Of a stretch of DNA of 64,000 bases, positions 53,293 to 62,594 are shown in pieces. The stretch's first letter is position 1, and each line of letters opens with the position of its first letter. Where the stretch lies: contig CAVSMH010000001.1 in the NCBI GenBank assembly GCA_963728965.1, positions 310,001 through 374,000 of the forward strand. The letters are read 5' to 3'. The translations under genes and the position numbers were made by a program. Source of the DNA: DASQZT01 sp963728965. Its GTDB lineage: Bacteria > Acidobacteriota > Terriglobia > Bryobacterales > Bryobacteraceae. The notes under the pieces are model-generated. The model was not told the origin of the DNA and made no database searches. It saw only the letters and a list, made by a program, of their open reading frames with translations.

Positions 53293-54083
53293 AGTGGTGG
53301 ATTGCAGCGATACTTTGGACGGCCTCGGCACTCTCCGCTGGCCCGGCGGAGACCCGCCAGGAACGAGGCAAGCGCGCGGTGGACGAGGCCTTGCACGCCC
53401 TCGGAGGCGACGCGTTCCTGAGCATGCAAGACCGCGTGGAAAGCGGCCGCGCGTATTCGTTTTACCGGCAGGAATTGACCGGCCTTTCGTTGGCCAAGAT
53501 CTACACCCGCTACCTGACGCCGGTTCCCGGAAAAGTATCGCAGCGCGAGCGGGAGGCGTTCGGTAAGGACGAGGCTTCGGCCGTGCTGTTCACCGAGAAT
53601 GGCGCCTGGGAGATCACCTTCCGCGGCGCACGCCCGCTGGATGACGAGCGGCTGGCGAGATACCGCGACAGCACGCTGCGCAACATCCTGTACATTCTCC
53701 GGCAGCGGCTCAAGGAGCCGGGCATGACGTTCTACTCGCAGGGAACCGATTTCTGGGAGAACCGGCCGGTGGAAATCGTGGACATCACCGACGCCCAGAA
53801 CGTGACGGTGACTGTATACTTCGACCAGCTCTCGAAACTGCCGGTGCGGCAAGTGTTCCGGCGACGCAATCCCGAGTACAAGGACTTCGACACCGAAGAG
53901 ACCGTGTTTGCCAACTTCCGCGACGTCGGCAACGGCGTTAAGTGGCCCAGCACCCAGGTGCGCAGTCGCAACGGCGAGAAGATTTTCGAGATGTACTCGG
54001 ATTCGGTACAGGTGAACCAGGATTTGCGGGACGACCTGTTCACGCTGCCGTCCACCCTGAAGATCCTACCGAAGGCGAAGTGA
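53289..54083 (+). CDS. Secreted protein resembling the C-terminal domain of the M16 partner
   Basis: A 264-aa exported protein (MKWWIAAILWTASALSA signal). The body has ALHALGGDAFLSMQDRVESGR, WENRPVEIVDITDAQ, and TVYFDQLSKLPVRQVFRRRNPEYKD, the pattern of outer-membrane lipoprotein-sorting-like proteins that form a curved beta sheet. The ATG overlaps the stop of the M16 partner, whose last 200 residues look related. Function unknown; it probably acts with the M16 pair in the envelope. Confidence 0.7.
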   Translation: MKWWIAAILWTASALSAGPAETRQERGKRAVDEALHALGGDAFLSMQDRVESGRAYSFYRQELTGLSLAKIYTRYLTPVPGKVSQREREAFGKDEASAVLFTENGAWEITFRGARPLDDERLARYRDSTLRNILYILRQRLKEPGMTFYSQGTDFWENRPVEIVDITDAQNVTVTVYFDQLSKLPVRQVFRRRNPEYKDFDTEETVFANFRDVGNGVKWPSTQVRSRNGEKIFEMYSDSVQVNQDLRDDLFTLPSTLKILPKAK

Positions 54084-54745
54084 CGCTCGAAGAGTTTTAC
54101 CGCCGGCGCGCGGCGCGGGGCCGGTGGCGGCGGGCGCTCGATCCGCCGGCTCCCTACGTGATGAACCCGCGCGAGCCGAAGGATTTCGCGCTGGGCCGTT
54201 GGAACTTGTACATCGGGGGTGCGGGCCGCAAAGTCTCGGGATACGTCAACCTGGATCTGTTCGCCGTTCCGGGCGTGGATGTTTCGGCGGACGCGCATCA
54301 ACTGCCTTTTGGCGACGCCGTGTTTGGCCGCGTGGAATGCGACGCGGTGCTGGAGCACGTGCGGGATCCGCGGCGGGTGATGCGCGAGATCGAGCGGGTG
54401 CTGCGGCCCGGCGGCTACGCCCATCTGGTCACGCCCTTCTGCCATCCGTTTCACGAATATCCGAAAGACTTCCGCCGGTTCACGCTGGATGGGTTGAAGG
54501 AAATGGCCGGCGGTATGGAGGTCGTGGCTGAGGGCTGGCGCACCGGGCCTACCGCAACCCTGCTGGTGTTCGCCATCGAGTATGTCAAGCTGCTGCTGCC
54601 CTGGAGGCCGTGGCGGGTGGCGGCGCACGGCGTGCTGGGCTGGCTGCTGTTTCCACTGCGCTATCTGGATCTGCTGCTGCTGGACACGCCGCGCGCCGGA
54701 CGGCTCGGGAATCATTGCTTCCTGTGGTTGCAAAAGCCCGGCTGA
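54080..54745 (+). CDS. Class I SAM-dependent methyltransferase
   Basis: A 221-aa methyltransferase. WNLYIGGAGRKVSGYVNLDLF is a degenerate SAM motif, with LPFGDAVFGRVECDAVLEHV as the methyltransferase-11 type motif and IERVLRPGGYAHLVTPFCHP after it. The C terminus holds a hydrophobic segment (AAHGVLGWLLFPLRYLDLLLLD) that may touch the membrane. Substrate unknown. GTG start overlaps the stop of the upstream gene, making a four-gene coupled operon from 49631. It converges with comEC. Confidence 0.82.
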   Translation: MTLEEFYRRRAARGRWRRALDPPAPYVMNPREPKDFALGRWNLYIGGAGRKVSGYVNLDLFAVPGVDVSADAHQLPFGDAVFGRVECDAVLEHVRDPRRVMREIERVLRPGGYAHLVTPFCHPFHEYPKDFRRFTLDGLKEMAGGMEVVAEGWRTGPTATLLVFAIEYVKLLLPWRPWRVAAHGVLGWLLFPLRYLDLLLLDTPRAGRLGNHCFLWLQKPG

Positions 54746-54761
54746 TCGCGGTGCGGCGCGG

Positions 54762-57281
54762 TCAGGGCGCAAAAGCAGGTGCGAGGGTGAGCGCGGCATT
54801 CCGCCGGTAGGTGTCCACCCTCAGGCGGCGGCCATCGCTGCGGATGGTGATCAGGCCTTCGCGATCGGTCCGGAAGATTTCGCTGTGATGCTGTTCGAGG
54901 CGTTCGATCACGTCCGGGTTGGGATGTCCGTAGCTGTTGTCCAGCCCCGCCGAGATGACGGCGTAAGTGGGATTGACCGCGCCCAGGAACTGTTCCGTGC
55001 TGGAGGTCTTACTGCCGTGGTGCGCTACTTTGAGCACGTCGGTATGTTCGAGTTCGTTGGCGGCGAGCATCTGGTACTCGATCTGGCGCTCGATATCGCC
55101 GCCCAGCAGAAACGAATGGCGCCCGAAGCGCAGGCGCAGCACCAGCGAATCGTTGTTTTTCGGGGTGTCGCCGGGAAGGTAGTCGGGGAACGGCGCCAGC
55201 ACCTCCACCTGCGCTCCGCCAAACCGGAATTGAAGCGGCTCCTGCATAGGCACGATCCGCGTTCCACTGCGCCGGGCGGCGTCGCGCAGGGCGCGCCAGG
55301 AAGGGCTGTCGGGAGTGGCGCCGGTCCACAGTTCCCTGGGGTGGAAATCGGCGACCAGCGCGGGCAATCCGCCGATGTGATCTTCGTGCGCATGCGAGAG
55401 GGCGACGATATCGAGACGGCGCAGCGAGCGCGCCCACAGGTAGGGCGCGACCACGTCTTCGCCGATGTCCAGTTGGGACTTGGCCTGGCGGCCGAACGCG
55501 GGAATGCCGCCGCCGTCCACCAGCATGCGCTTTCCATCGGGGAACACCACCAGGATGCTGTCACCCTGGCCGACATCGATGGCCGTCATTTCCAGTTGTC
55601 CGGGGCGCACGTCGGCCGCGAAGGGATGGTCTAACACCAGCGCCAGGCAAACGGCGACCGCCGCGGCCGCCGTTGCGCGCCACCAGCGGCCGCGTATCAC
55701 CGCGGCGGCAATCAGTGCGGCCGAAAGGGCAATCGCGAGCCAGAGCGGAGGGGCCGGAATGCGCCAGTTGGGTTCGATTCCCGCGTGCCAGCTAACCACC
55801 TTCTGCGACAGCGCCAGCAACACTCCGGCGATGCGCGCCACCCAGACCCAGCCGGTGAGGACGGCGGTGAACCCGATGGGTACGATCAGCCCCATCAGTG
55901 GTACGACCACGGCGTTGGCCGAGAGCCCGGTGAGCCCGACGCGATGAAAGTAAACCACCATGGGCAGCGCCAGTCCTACCTGCACGACTGCCGAGACCAG
56001 CGTCACTTCGTAAACGAAGAACAGGATGCGCGCCGGCACGACGACGGCAAGATCGGCGGCGCGCGGCCCGAAACCGAGCCGCCGCAGGGTATCGCCGAGC
56101 AGGCGCATCTCGATACGGAATTGCGCCGCCCGGGGCAGCAGGTGCGGATCGCGGCCGGTATCGCGGAGCCCTTCGAGGGCGTGATTGAGCGGACCGGAGG
56201 TGGCGCGGATCATCGGCGCCGCGAATGCGCCCAGGAAGGCTACGGCCAGAAACGTGAGCTGAAAGCTGGCATCGAACAACTGGCCGGGATCGCAGATCAG
56301 GAAACCCAGCGCCACCGCTGCGAGCAGGTTGATCGGCCGCCGTTCGCGGTAGAAGAATGTGGCGATCATGACCAGCGTGAGCCCCGCCGCCGAGCGCGTG
56401 CAGGGCGCCTGCCAGCCCGTCACCAGGGCATACAACCACGCCGCCGCGGCGGTCATCAGCAGGGCCAGGCTCTCCGGAATGAAACAGAGCCGCAGGAGGA
56501 GCAGAAAAAATGCGGCCAAAACCGCCACATGCGTTCCGGAGATGACCAGGGCATGAAAGGTGCCCGTGGAGCGGTACTGCTCGGTCCACACCTTTTGAAG
56601 CTGGAACGACTGGCCGATCAGGATAGCCTGCATCATGCCGGTTTGATACGAGTCGCCGTGGTAGAGACTGTCGATCCGGGCGAGTGCGGCGGCGCGGAGG
56701 TCCATCACCGCTTTCTGGAATCGCGACCCGCAGTGTCCGGGCAGAACGCGAACCGTGCCAGCCGCCCCGGAAGCAGTCCAGTAGATCTCCGAGCGCGCGA
56801 GGTAGCCGGCGTAGTCGAACGCTCCCGGATTGCCGAAATTGTGCGGCTGGCGCACGCGGGCATCCATTTCAATGGACTCTCCGTAGCGCAGCGCCGGCAG
56901 CGGCTCATCGCCGCGAGTGTACAGAGTGACTTGCGCGCGGGCGTGGGGCTCCAGTTCCAGGACGAAGCGCTCGCGACGCCCCGAAATCGCGGGGGGTTCG
57001 ACCACGCACCCGCCCAGGACGACGAGTTCGCGGCCCTCCGCGTCCAGTTCCGGCGAGGGTCCCGGACGGTGGGCCAGGTCGGTGAGGGCGCCGGCCGCGA
57101 AGAGGCCGAGGCAACAGCAGGCTCCGGCGAGAACCCGCGAATGGCGATAGAGGGCGACGATGCCGAGCAGCAGGAAAGCGGCAGCGACGCTGAACAGTTC
57201 CGAGATTTGAAACGGTACGAAGCGGGAAACCAGGATACCCGAGGCAATAGCAGCCAGGGGCCCGACCAGCGGGTCCTTCAC
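54762..57281 (-). CDS. comEC: ComEC/Rec2 DNA-uptake channel
   Basis: An 839-aa inner-membrane protein. The N terminus has TM helices and an OB-fold-like loop (DUF4131), then the ComEC core with LVISGTHVAVLAAFFLLLLR and many TM segments, and a C-terminal metallo-beta-lactamase domain: DVGQGDSILVVFPDG, LSHAHEDHIGGL, and LKVAHHGSKTSS. This three-part order is the full-length ComEC used to move single-stranded DNA into the cytoplasm in natural transformation. It is 16 bp from the convergent methyltransferase. Confidence 0.94.
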   Translation of the reverse strand: MKDPLVGPLAAIASGILVSRFVPFQISELFSVAAAFLLLGIVALYRHSRVLAGACCCLGLFAAGALTDLAHRPGPSPELDAEGRELVVLGGCVVEPPAISGRRERFVLELEPHARAQVTLYTRGDEPLPALRYGESIEMDARVRQPHNFGNPGAFDYAGYLARSEIYWTASGAAGTVRVLPGHCGSRFQKAVMDLRAAALARIDSLYHGDSYQTGMMQAILIGQSFQLQKVWTEQYRSTGTFHALVISGTHVAVLAAFFLLLLRLCFIPESLALLMTAAAAWLYALVTGWQAPCTRSAAGLTLVMIATFFYRERRPINLLAAVALGFLICDPGQLFDASFQLTFLAVAFLGAFAAPMIRATSGPLNHALEGLRDTGRDPHLLPRAAQFRIEMRLLGDTLRRLGFGPRAADLAVVVPARILFFVYEVTLVSAVVQVGLALPMVVYFHRVGLTGLSANAVVVPLMGLIVPIGFTAVLTGWVWVARIAGVLLALSQKVVSWHAGIEPNWRIPAPPLWLAIALSAALIAAAVIRGRWWRATAAAAVAVCLALVLDHPFAADVRPGQLEMTAIDVGQGDSILVVFPDGKRMLVDGGGIPAFGRQAKSQLDIGEDVVAPYLWARSLRRLDIVALSHAHEDHIGGLPALVADFHPRELWTGATPDSPSWRALRDAARRSGTRIVPMQEPLQFRFGGAQVEVLAPFPDYLPGDTPKNNDSLVLRLRFGRHSFLLGGDIERQIEYQMLAANELEHTDVLKVAHHGSKTSSTEQFLGAVNPTYAVISAGLDNSYGHPNPDVIERLEQHHSEIFRTDREGLITIRSDGRRLRVDTYRRNAALTLAPAFAP

Positions 57282-57353
57282 GGGAATGCCGATTGTAGCA
57301 GGCGGTGCGCCGCGGTCCTAGCGCGCGGCGCCGATTGATCCGCCGATGCCGGC

Positions 57354-58832
57354 TCAGCCGGCGAAGTGCATCTTTTCAACCAGGGAGTGGAACTCGGCGG
57401 AGTTGGTCATCCCCTGGAACGACGCGTCCCGAAGGAAGATCAAACCGCTCGAGCGCTGGCGATAGGCCTCCTCGAGAAACTCGAGGGCCCGCCTCTCGTC
57501 ACCGAGGCCAAGCGAGATAGTGCCCAGATCGAAGGGGGACACATAGCGATGTTTGGCCAGTTCCTCGAGCTGGCGCAAGAGAGCGACGCCCTGCTCGCGC
57601 TGGCCGCGAAAGGCGTACGCCCGTGCCACGAGCGCGATGGCATGGGGGTTGTCGCCGGTCCGTTCGCTTGCCCGGGCCAGGGCGGCGTCCGCCTCCGCGA
57701 ACTGTTTTTGGGCACGGTAGGAGCCGGACAGGATCAAATAGCCCGCAACCAGGTTCGGCGCCATTTCGGTCGTATGCAGCGCCTGTTCCGTAGCCGCGTC
57801 ATAGTTGCCCGCGGCGCGGTACGTGTACGCCAGGTTGATGCTCGTCATCAGCGAGAAGGGTTCCAACTGGGCGGCGCGGCGCAACTCGGGGAGGGCTTCC
57901 TGGAGGCGGCCCTGGTCGCGCAGAAACATGCCGTACCACAGGTGCGCCGCCGGCAGCCACGGATTCAATTTCAGCGCCTGGCGGTATTCGGCTTCGGCGC
58001 CGGTCCAGTTCCAGTCGTACGCCTCCAGCACGGCGGCCAGCGAAACGTGGGCTTCCGCCAGGCCGGGGTCGATATCGAGAGCCCGCTCGGCGGCGCGCCG
58101 GGCCTGCTCCATGCCTTCGCCTGGCGGGATGAAGCCGTATTGGGAGAGCAGGTTGTAGGCGTCCGCCATACCCGCGTAGGCGGCGGCGAATTTCGGGTCG
58201 CGCACGATGGCGCGCTGGAAGCAATCGATGCTCTCGCGGATGGCGGATTCGGTCTGGCGGTCCATCCGGTAGCGGCCGCGTATATAAAGGTCCTGGGCCG
58301 CCGGGACGGGTTCGTGGGCCGCGGTTGCCGTTGGTTGGACGGGCCTGCCGCGCCACAGGATGGCCGATCCGGCGGCCAGGATCACCGCTGCCACCACGAG
58401 GGCCGCGATTGCCCGCAGGGGCGGGCGCCGCGATGCCGGTGAAACTGCCGCCGGTTCCGGCTCGGCGGCGGGCCCAGGTTCCTCCGGAGCCATGCTTCGG
58501 ACGGAAAACACGGGAACGTATGTACGTTTCGGTAAGTCGATGACGACGGGGTCATGGGCGCCGGCGCCGGCATAGTACTGAGCGAGACGCACGCGCAGGT
58601 TGCGGGCCTGCACACGCACGATGGGATCGAGACGCGGGTCGAAATCGTCGCCGCGTTCGAAAACCGCCACACCCAGCGAGTATTCCTTAAGCAAGTTACC
58701 CCTTCCGGCGACGGTTTCTTCCACGACAAAACGCAGGAAACGGCACAGGCTCGGAGATGACGCGAGCGGCGGGTTGGAGGCGATCCGCTCCAGTTCTGCG
58801 ATTACCAAATCGGGTTGGACTGACTCGGACAC
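57354..58832 (-). CDS. TPR-repeat protein with N-terminal FLRFVVEE-type domain
   Basis: A 492-aa protein. Residues ~1-105 have FLRFVVEETVAGRGNLLKEYSLGVAVFERGDDFDPR and LPKRTYVPVF, a domain met repeatedly in acidobacterial TPR proteins and close in style to winged-helix regulators. One TM segment (AIAALVVAAVILAAGSAILW) is followed by about eight TPR units (AFAAAYAGMADAYNLL, GLAEAHVSLAAVLEAY and so on). The domain, TM and repeat order suggests a membrane-bound scaffold or signalling protein. Function unknown. The start lies 130 bp from the divergent eda gene. Confidence 0.75.
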   Translation of the reverse strand: MSESVQPDLVIAELERIASNPPLASSPSLCRFLRFVVEETVAGRGNLLKEYSLGVAVFERGDDFDPRLDPIVRVQARNLRVRLAQYYAGAGAHDPVVIDLPKRTYVPVFSVRSMAPEEPGPAAEPEPAAVSPASRRPPLRAIAALVVAAVILAAGSAILWRGRPVQPTATAAHEPVPAAQDLYIRGRYRMDRQTESAIRESIDCFQRAIVRDPKFAAAYAGMADAYNLLSQYGFIPPGEGMEQARRAAERALDIDPGLAEAHVSLAAVLEAYDWNWTGAEAEYRQALKLNPWLPAAHLWYGMFLRDQGRLQEALPELRRAAQLEPFSLMTSINLAYTYRAAGNYDAATEQALHTTEMAPNLVAGYLILSGSYRAQKQFAEADAALARASERTGDNPHAIALVARAYAFRGQREQGVALLRQLEELAKHRYVSPFDLGTISLGLGDERRALEFLEEAYRQRSSGLIFLRDASFQGMTNSAEFHSLVEKMHFAG

Positions 58833-58962
58833 TCGAACGCACCTTTCGGTCGAAGTGGCTGTTGTTGAAGTTAAGACGAATTAACCGACCGTTGGTCACG
58901 TGAAACAGGTGTGAGTTTTTTGCGAGCAGGCACGGGGTGTGCCGCGTGTTAGGTTAAGGCTG

Positions 58963-59628
58963 ATGAAAGCGAAAGAAATCCTTGCTTTGATAACCGAAAT
59001 TGGCCTTGTTCCGATTGTCCGCACAGCCACCGCCGAAGGCGCCATCAAGGCCGTGGAAACACTTCATCGCAGTGGTGTGCGCGCCGCCGAGATTACCATG
59101 ACCGTGCCGGGTGCGATCCACGCGCTTGAAAAGGTGGCGGATCGCTTCGGCGGCGAGATGATGCTCGGTGCCGGTACGGTGCTCGATCCCGAGACGGCGC
59201 GGGCGTGCATGCTGGCGGGCGCCGAATTCTTCGTAACGCCGAGCCTGCGGGTCGCAACCATCGAGATGGTCAAGCGCTACTCCAAGGTGATTTGCCCTGG
59301 AGCGCTCACCCCGACGGAGGTGCTGACTGCCTGGGAGGCGGGCGCGGACGTCGTTAAGGTCTTTCCCTGCGGCAACGTCGGCGGGCCGAAATATATTAAG
59401 GCACTGAAGGGCCCGTTCCCGCAGATCGAGATGATCCCAACCGGCGGCGTGAACCTGGACACCACCGGCGATTTCCTGAAAGCCGGCGCCTGCGCGGTTG
59501 CCGTAGGCGGAGAACTGGTGGACGGCAAGTCCGTATCAGAAGGCCGCTTCGAGGTGATCGAAGCGCGAGCCCGGCAGTACCTGGCGGCCATCGCCAAAGC
59601 CCGTGCGGAGATGGCGGCCGGAGCGTAG
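58963..59628 (+). CDS. eda: 2-keto-3-deoxy-6-phosphogluconate/2-keto-4-hydroxyglutarate aldolase
   Basis: A 221-aa class I aldolase. The catalytic Glu is in AAEITMTVPGA, the Schiff-base Lys in ADVVKVFPCG, and GAGTVLD and MIPTGGVNLD are conserved. It would cleave KDPG to pyruvate and glyceraldehyde 3-phosphate in the Entner-Doudoroff path or the matching galactonate path. The ATG at 58963 follows a short leader; eight more in-frame codons to 58939 are unlikely. The pgi and gnd genes of the window make the same branch point, but edd is not seen. Confidence 0.9.
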   Translation: MKAKEILALITEIGLVPIVRTATAEGAIKAVETLHRSGVRAAEITMTVPGAIHALEKVADRFGGEMMLGAGTVLDPETARACMLAGAEFFVTPSLRVATIEMVKRYSKVICPGALTPTEVLTAWEAGADVVKVFPCGNVGGPKYIKALKGPFPQIEMIPTGGVNLDTTGDFLKAGACAVAVGGELVDGKSVSEGRFEVIEARARQYLAAIAKARAEMAAGA

Positions 59629-59685
59629 CGGCCATCCGGCCTCGCCGACGGCCGCTCCGCAGCTTGTTAAACTGAGTATTTCGTT

Positions 59686-59856
59686 ATGGCTATCAGCAAA
59701 GAGCTGTTGGAAATACTGGTGTGTCCCCTGGACAAGGCTACCGTGGAGCTCAAACCCGACGGCAGCGGCCTCAAGTGCGTCGAGTGCCATCGCGTCTATC
59801 CCATTCGCGACGACATTCCCGTGATGCTCGTCGATGAGGCGAAAATCGAAGAATAG
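59686..59856 (+). CDS. Trm112-like small zinc-ribbon protein
   Basis: A 56-aa protein of the Trm112/YcaR family: LLEILVCPLDKATVELK at the start, CVECHRVYPIRDDIPVML at the end. Three zinc cysteines are visible, but the first pair is CxxD rather than the usual CxxC, so metal binding may be altered. Such proteins sit in lipopolysaccharide-precursor operons (often after lpxK) or activate methyltransferases. It ends 6 bp before the GT9 gene and is too short for many gene finders. Confidence 0.85.
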   Translation: MAISKELLEILVCPLDKATVELKPDGSGLKCVECHRVYPIRDDIPVMLVDEAKIEE

Positions 59857-59862
59857 AACACC

Positions 59863-60768
59863 GTGGAAAGCGTTCTGGAAAGCCTGCCGCGGAACGGCCG
59901 CGTGGCGATCGTCCGTTTGCGGTCGCTGGGCGACTGCGTGCTTACGACTCCCGCGGCGGAGCTTTTGAAGCGGCACCGCCCGGATATCGCCATCGCGGTG
60001 GTGGTGGAAGAACGCTTCCGGGCTATCTTCGAGGACAATCCGGATATTGCCGAAATTCTTCCCCCGGACGCCGGAGCGGTGCGGCGGTGGAATCCGCAGC
60101 TCTGCCTGAACCTGCACGGGGGCGCGCGCAGCGTATGGCTGACGGCTCGATCGGGCGCGCGTTACCGCGCCGGGTTCGGGCACTTCCGCCGACAGTTCGC
60201 TTATAACGTGCGGATCCCGCGGGCGCAGGAGATCCTCGGCCAGGAACGCACCGTACACACCGCCGAGCACCTGGCGAGCGCGATGTTTTACCTGGGCGTG
60301 CCGGTGAGCCAAGTTCCGCGCGCGAAACTGGTGGCGCGCCCGGGTGCGGTTCTTCCCGCTCTGCGCGGCGGCCACGTGGTAGTGCATCCGGTAGCGGCGA
60401 CGCCCGCGAAGACGTGGTCCGCCCGCGGGTTTCTGACGGTTGCGGAACACCTGCGGCAGGCCGGGCTCGAGCCGGTTTTCATCGGAGCGGCAAGTGATGA
60501 TCTGTCCCCTTTTGCGCGCCACCGGCTGGTGCGCGGCGCGCCGCTTTCCGACATCAAATCGCTGCTCGCGCGCGCAGTCTTGTTCCTGGGTAACGATTCC
60601 GGACCGGCGCACATGGCAGCGGCGCTCGGCCTGCCCGTGGCGGTGATCTTCGGCGATTCCGACCCCGCCATTTGGGGGCCGTGGCGGACGTCCTCCGAGG
60701 TGCTGACCGGTTCGCCGGAAGCGGGCGACGTCATCGATGCGCTGGCCCGGCTGCGGGTGCACGCATGA
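59863..60768 (+). CDS. Glycosyltransferase family 9 (heptosyltransferase-like)
   Basis: A 301-aa GT-B enzyme that would add a heptose or related sugar to the lipopolysaccharide core. The N-terminal IVRLRSLGDCVLTTPAAELL and the C-terminal nucleotide-sugar site FLGNDSGPAHMAAALGLPVAVIFGDSDP are diagnostic. The starter is GTG at 59863. It overlaps msbA by ATGA, which puts core assembly and lipid A export under one transcript. Confidence 0.9.
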   Translation: MESVLESLPRNGRVAIVRLRSLGDCVLTTPAAELLKRHRPDIAIAVVVEERFRAIFEDNPDIAEILPPDAGAVRRWNPQLCLNLHGGARSVWLTARSGARYRAGFGHFRRQFAYNVRIPRAQEILGQERTVHTAEHLASAMFYLGVPVSQVPRAKLVARPGAVLPALRGGHVVVHPVAATPAKTWSARGFLTVAEHLRQAGLEPVFIGAASDDLSPFARHRLVRGAPLSDIKSLLARAVLFLGNDSGPAHMAAALGLPVAVIFGDSDPAIWGPWRTSSEVLTGSPEAGDVIDALARLRVHA

Positions 60769-62594
60769 GCGAAGTGTTCCGCCTGCTTTCGTATGCCCGC
60801 CGTTACTGGGGTTATCTGTTGGCGTCGGTAGTGCTGATGGCGGCGGCGGGAGGAGCGCAAGGCATGACCGCGCTACTCATCGGACCCATCATGGATGTGG
60901 TGCTCAATCCCTCGCTGCCGGAGAGCCGCATCCTGTTGTTTACCGATCCGCTATTCCGCCACCGCGTTTACCTGGATCAGCTCGTGCCGTCGGGCTTTCA
61001 CAACGTGGCATCGATGGTGTCGTTCTGCATCCTGACGGTGTTCCTCACCAAGGGGCTGTGCGATTATTTCGGCAATTTCCTGATCAACTATGTAGGCTTC
61101 TCGTCGGTGACGGATCTGCGCAACCAGATCTTCAGCAAAGTGCTGAACCAGGGCGCGCAGTTTTTCGAGGCGCATTCCACGGGACAGTTGATGTCGTCCA
61201 TCATGAACGATGTGGACAAGGTGCAACTGGCCACCTCCCACATCCTGGCGGATTTTCTGCGGCAGTTGTTCAGCGTGGTGGCACTGCTGTATGTGGTGAT
61301 GAGCAAAGACTGGCGGCTGGCGGTGGTGAGCCTCACCGTGCTGCCCTTTGTCATGCTGCCCACCCGTCAGATCGGGCGGCGGATCCGGCGGATCAGCCGG
61401 CGCACCCAGGACCGCCAGGCGGAGCTGAACCAGATCCTCCAGGAGACGCTGAGCGGGCACATGGTGGTGAAGGCATTCGGGGCGGAAGGGTACGAATCGC
61501 GCCGCTTCCGCGATGCCGCCCACAACCTGCTGAAGAGCAACCTGCGCTACGTGCGGCAACAGGCCCTGTCCACGCCGGTGATCGAGATGTTCGGCGCCGC
61601 GACCATCGTGGGCCTGCTCTGGTATGCGCGCAACCAGGTTAAGGCGCACGCGCTCACCGTGGGCGGCTTCACCACGTTCGTGATGGCCCTCTTGCTGCTC
61701 TACGATCCGGTGAAACGGCTGGTCGGCATCCACAACATTTTCGAGCAGGCGCTGGGCGCCTCGCAAAAAGTGTTCGAGTATCTCGACCACACCGAGGAGA
61801 TCGTTGAAAAGCCGGGCGCTCTCCCGGTGGCGGGCTTCCGCGACCGGATTGTGTTCGACGATATCTGTTTCCGCTACCCGGGCGCCCCCAACGGATTCCA
61901 GATCCAGGCCCTCCACTTGGAAGTCAAGGCCGGCGAGGTGGTGGCCCTGGTGGGGCCGAGCGGCGGCGGAAAGACCACGCTCGCCAACCTGCTGCCGCGG
62001 TTTTACGATGTGACCGGGGGCGCCGTCGCGGTGGATGGGCACGACGTGAGGGACCTGGACCTCGGCTCGCTGCGCGCCCAGATCGGCATCGTGGCGCAGG
62101 ATACCTTCCTGTTCAACGATACGGTGGCCAACAACATCGCTTACGGACGGCCCGGGGTGCCGGCCGACGCGATCCGGCGCGCCGCGGAAATGGCCCTGGC
62201 CCACGAATTCATCGAGCGGCTGCCTGAAGGCTATGAAACCGTGATCGGCGACCGCGGAGTCCGGCTCAGCGGCGGCCAGCGGCAGCGCATCGCCATCGCC
62301 CGCGCCCTGCTGAAGAACGCTCCCATCCTGATTCTGGACGAGGCCACCTCGCATCTCGACACCGAGTCCGAAATGCTGGTACAGAAGGCGCTGGCGAACC
62401 TGATGGAGCACCGCACGGTAATCGTCATCGCGCATCGCCTGTCCACCATACGCCGCGCCGACAAGATCGTGGTCCTCGAGCGGGGGTGCGTCAGTGAAGT
62501 GGGCACGCACGAGGAGTTGGTGAACCGCGGAGGAATTTATCAGCGGCTCCACGAGTTGCAGTTCGAGGATGCCGGATCGGTGGTGGACCTTTGA
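60765..62594 (+). CDS. msbA: MsbA-type lipid A/peptide ABC exporter
   Basis: A 609-aa half transporter: six TM segments (YWGYLLASVVLMAAAGG onward) and an ATPase with Walker A GPSGGGKTTLANL, the signature LSGGQRQRIAIARAL, Walker B ILILDEATSH and H-loop IAHRLST. The linkage to a GT9 heptosyltransferase and a Trm112-like protein supports lipid A-core export over drug export. It overlaps yicC by TTGA. Confidence 0.9.
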   Translation: MSEVFRLLSYARRYWGYLLASVVLMAAAGGAQGMTALLIGPIMDVVLNPSLPESRILLFTDPLFRHRVYLDQLVPSGFHNVASMVSFCILTVFLTKGLCDYFGNFLINYVGFSSVTDLRNQIFSKVLNQGAQFFEAHSTGQLMSSIMNDVDKVQLATSHILADFLRQLFSVVALLYVVMSKDWRLAVVSLTVLPFVMLPTRQIGRRIRRISRRTQDRQAELNQILQETLSGHMVVKAFGAEGYESRRFRDAAHNLLKSNLRYVRQQALSTPVIEMFGAATIVGLLWYARNQVKAHALTVGGFTTFVMALLLLYDPVKRLVGIHNIFEQALGASQKVFEYLDHTEEIVEKPGALPVAGFRDRIVFDDICFRYPGAPNGFQIQALHLEVKAGEVVALVGPSGGGKTTLANLLPRFYDVTGGAVAVDGHDVRDLDLGSLRAQIGIVAQDTFLFNDTVANNIAYGRPGVPADAIRRAAEMALAHEFIERLPEGYETVIGDRGVRLSGGQRQRIAIARALLKNAPILILDEATSHLDTESEMLVQKALANLMEHRTVIVIAHRLSTIRRADKIVVLERGCVSEVGTHEELVNRGGIYQRLHELQFEDAGSVVDL

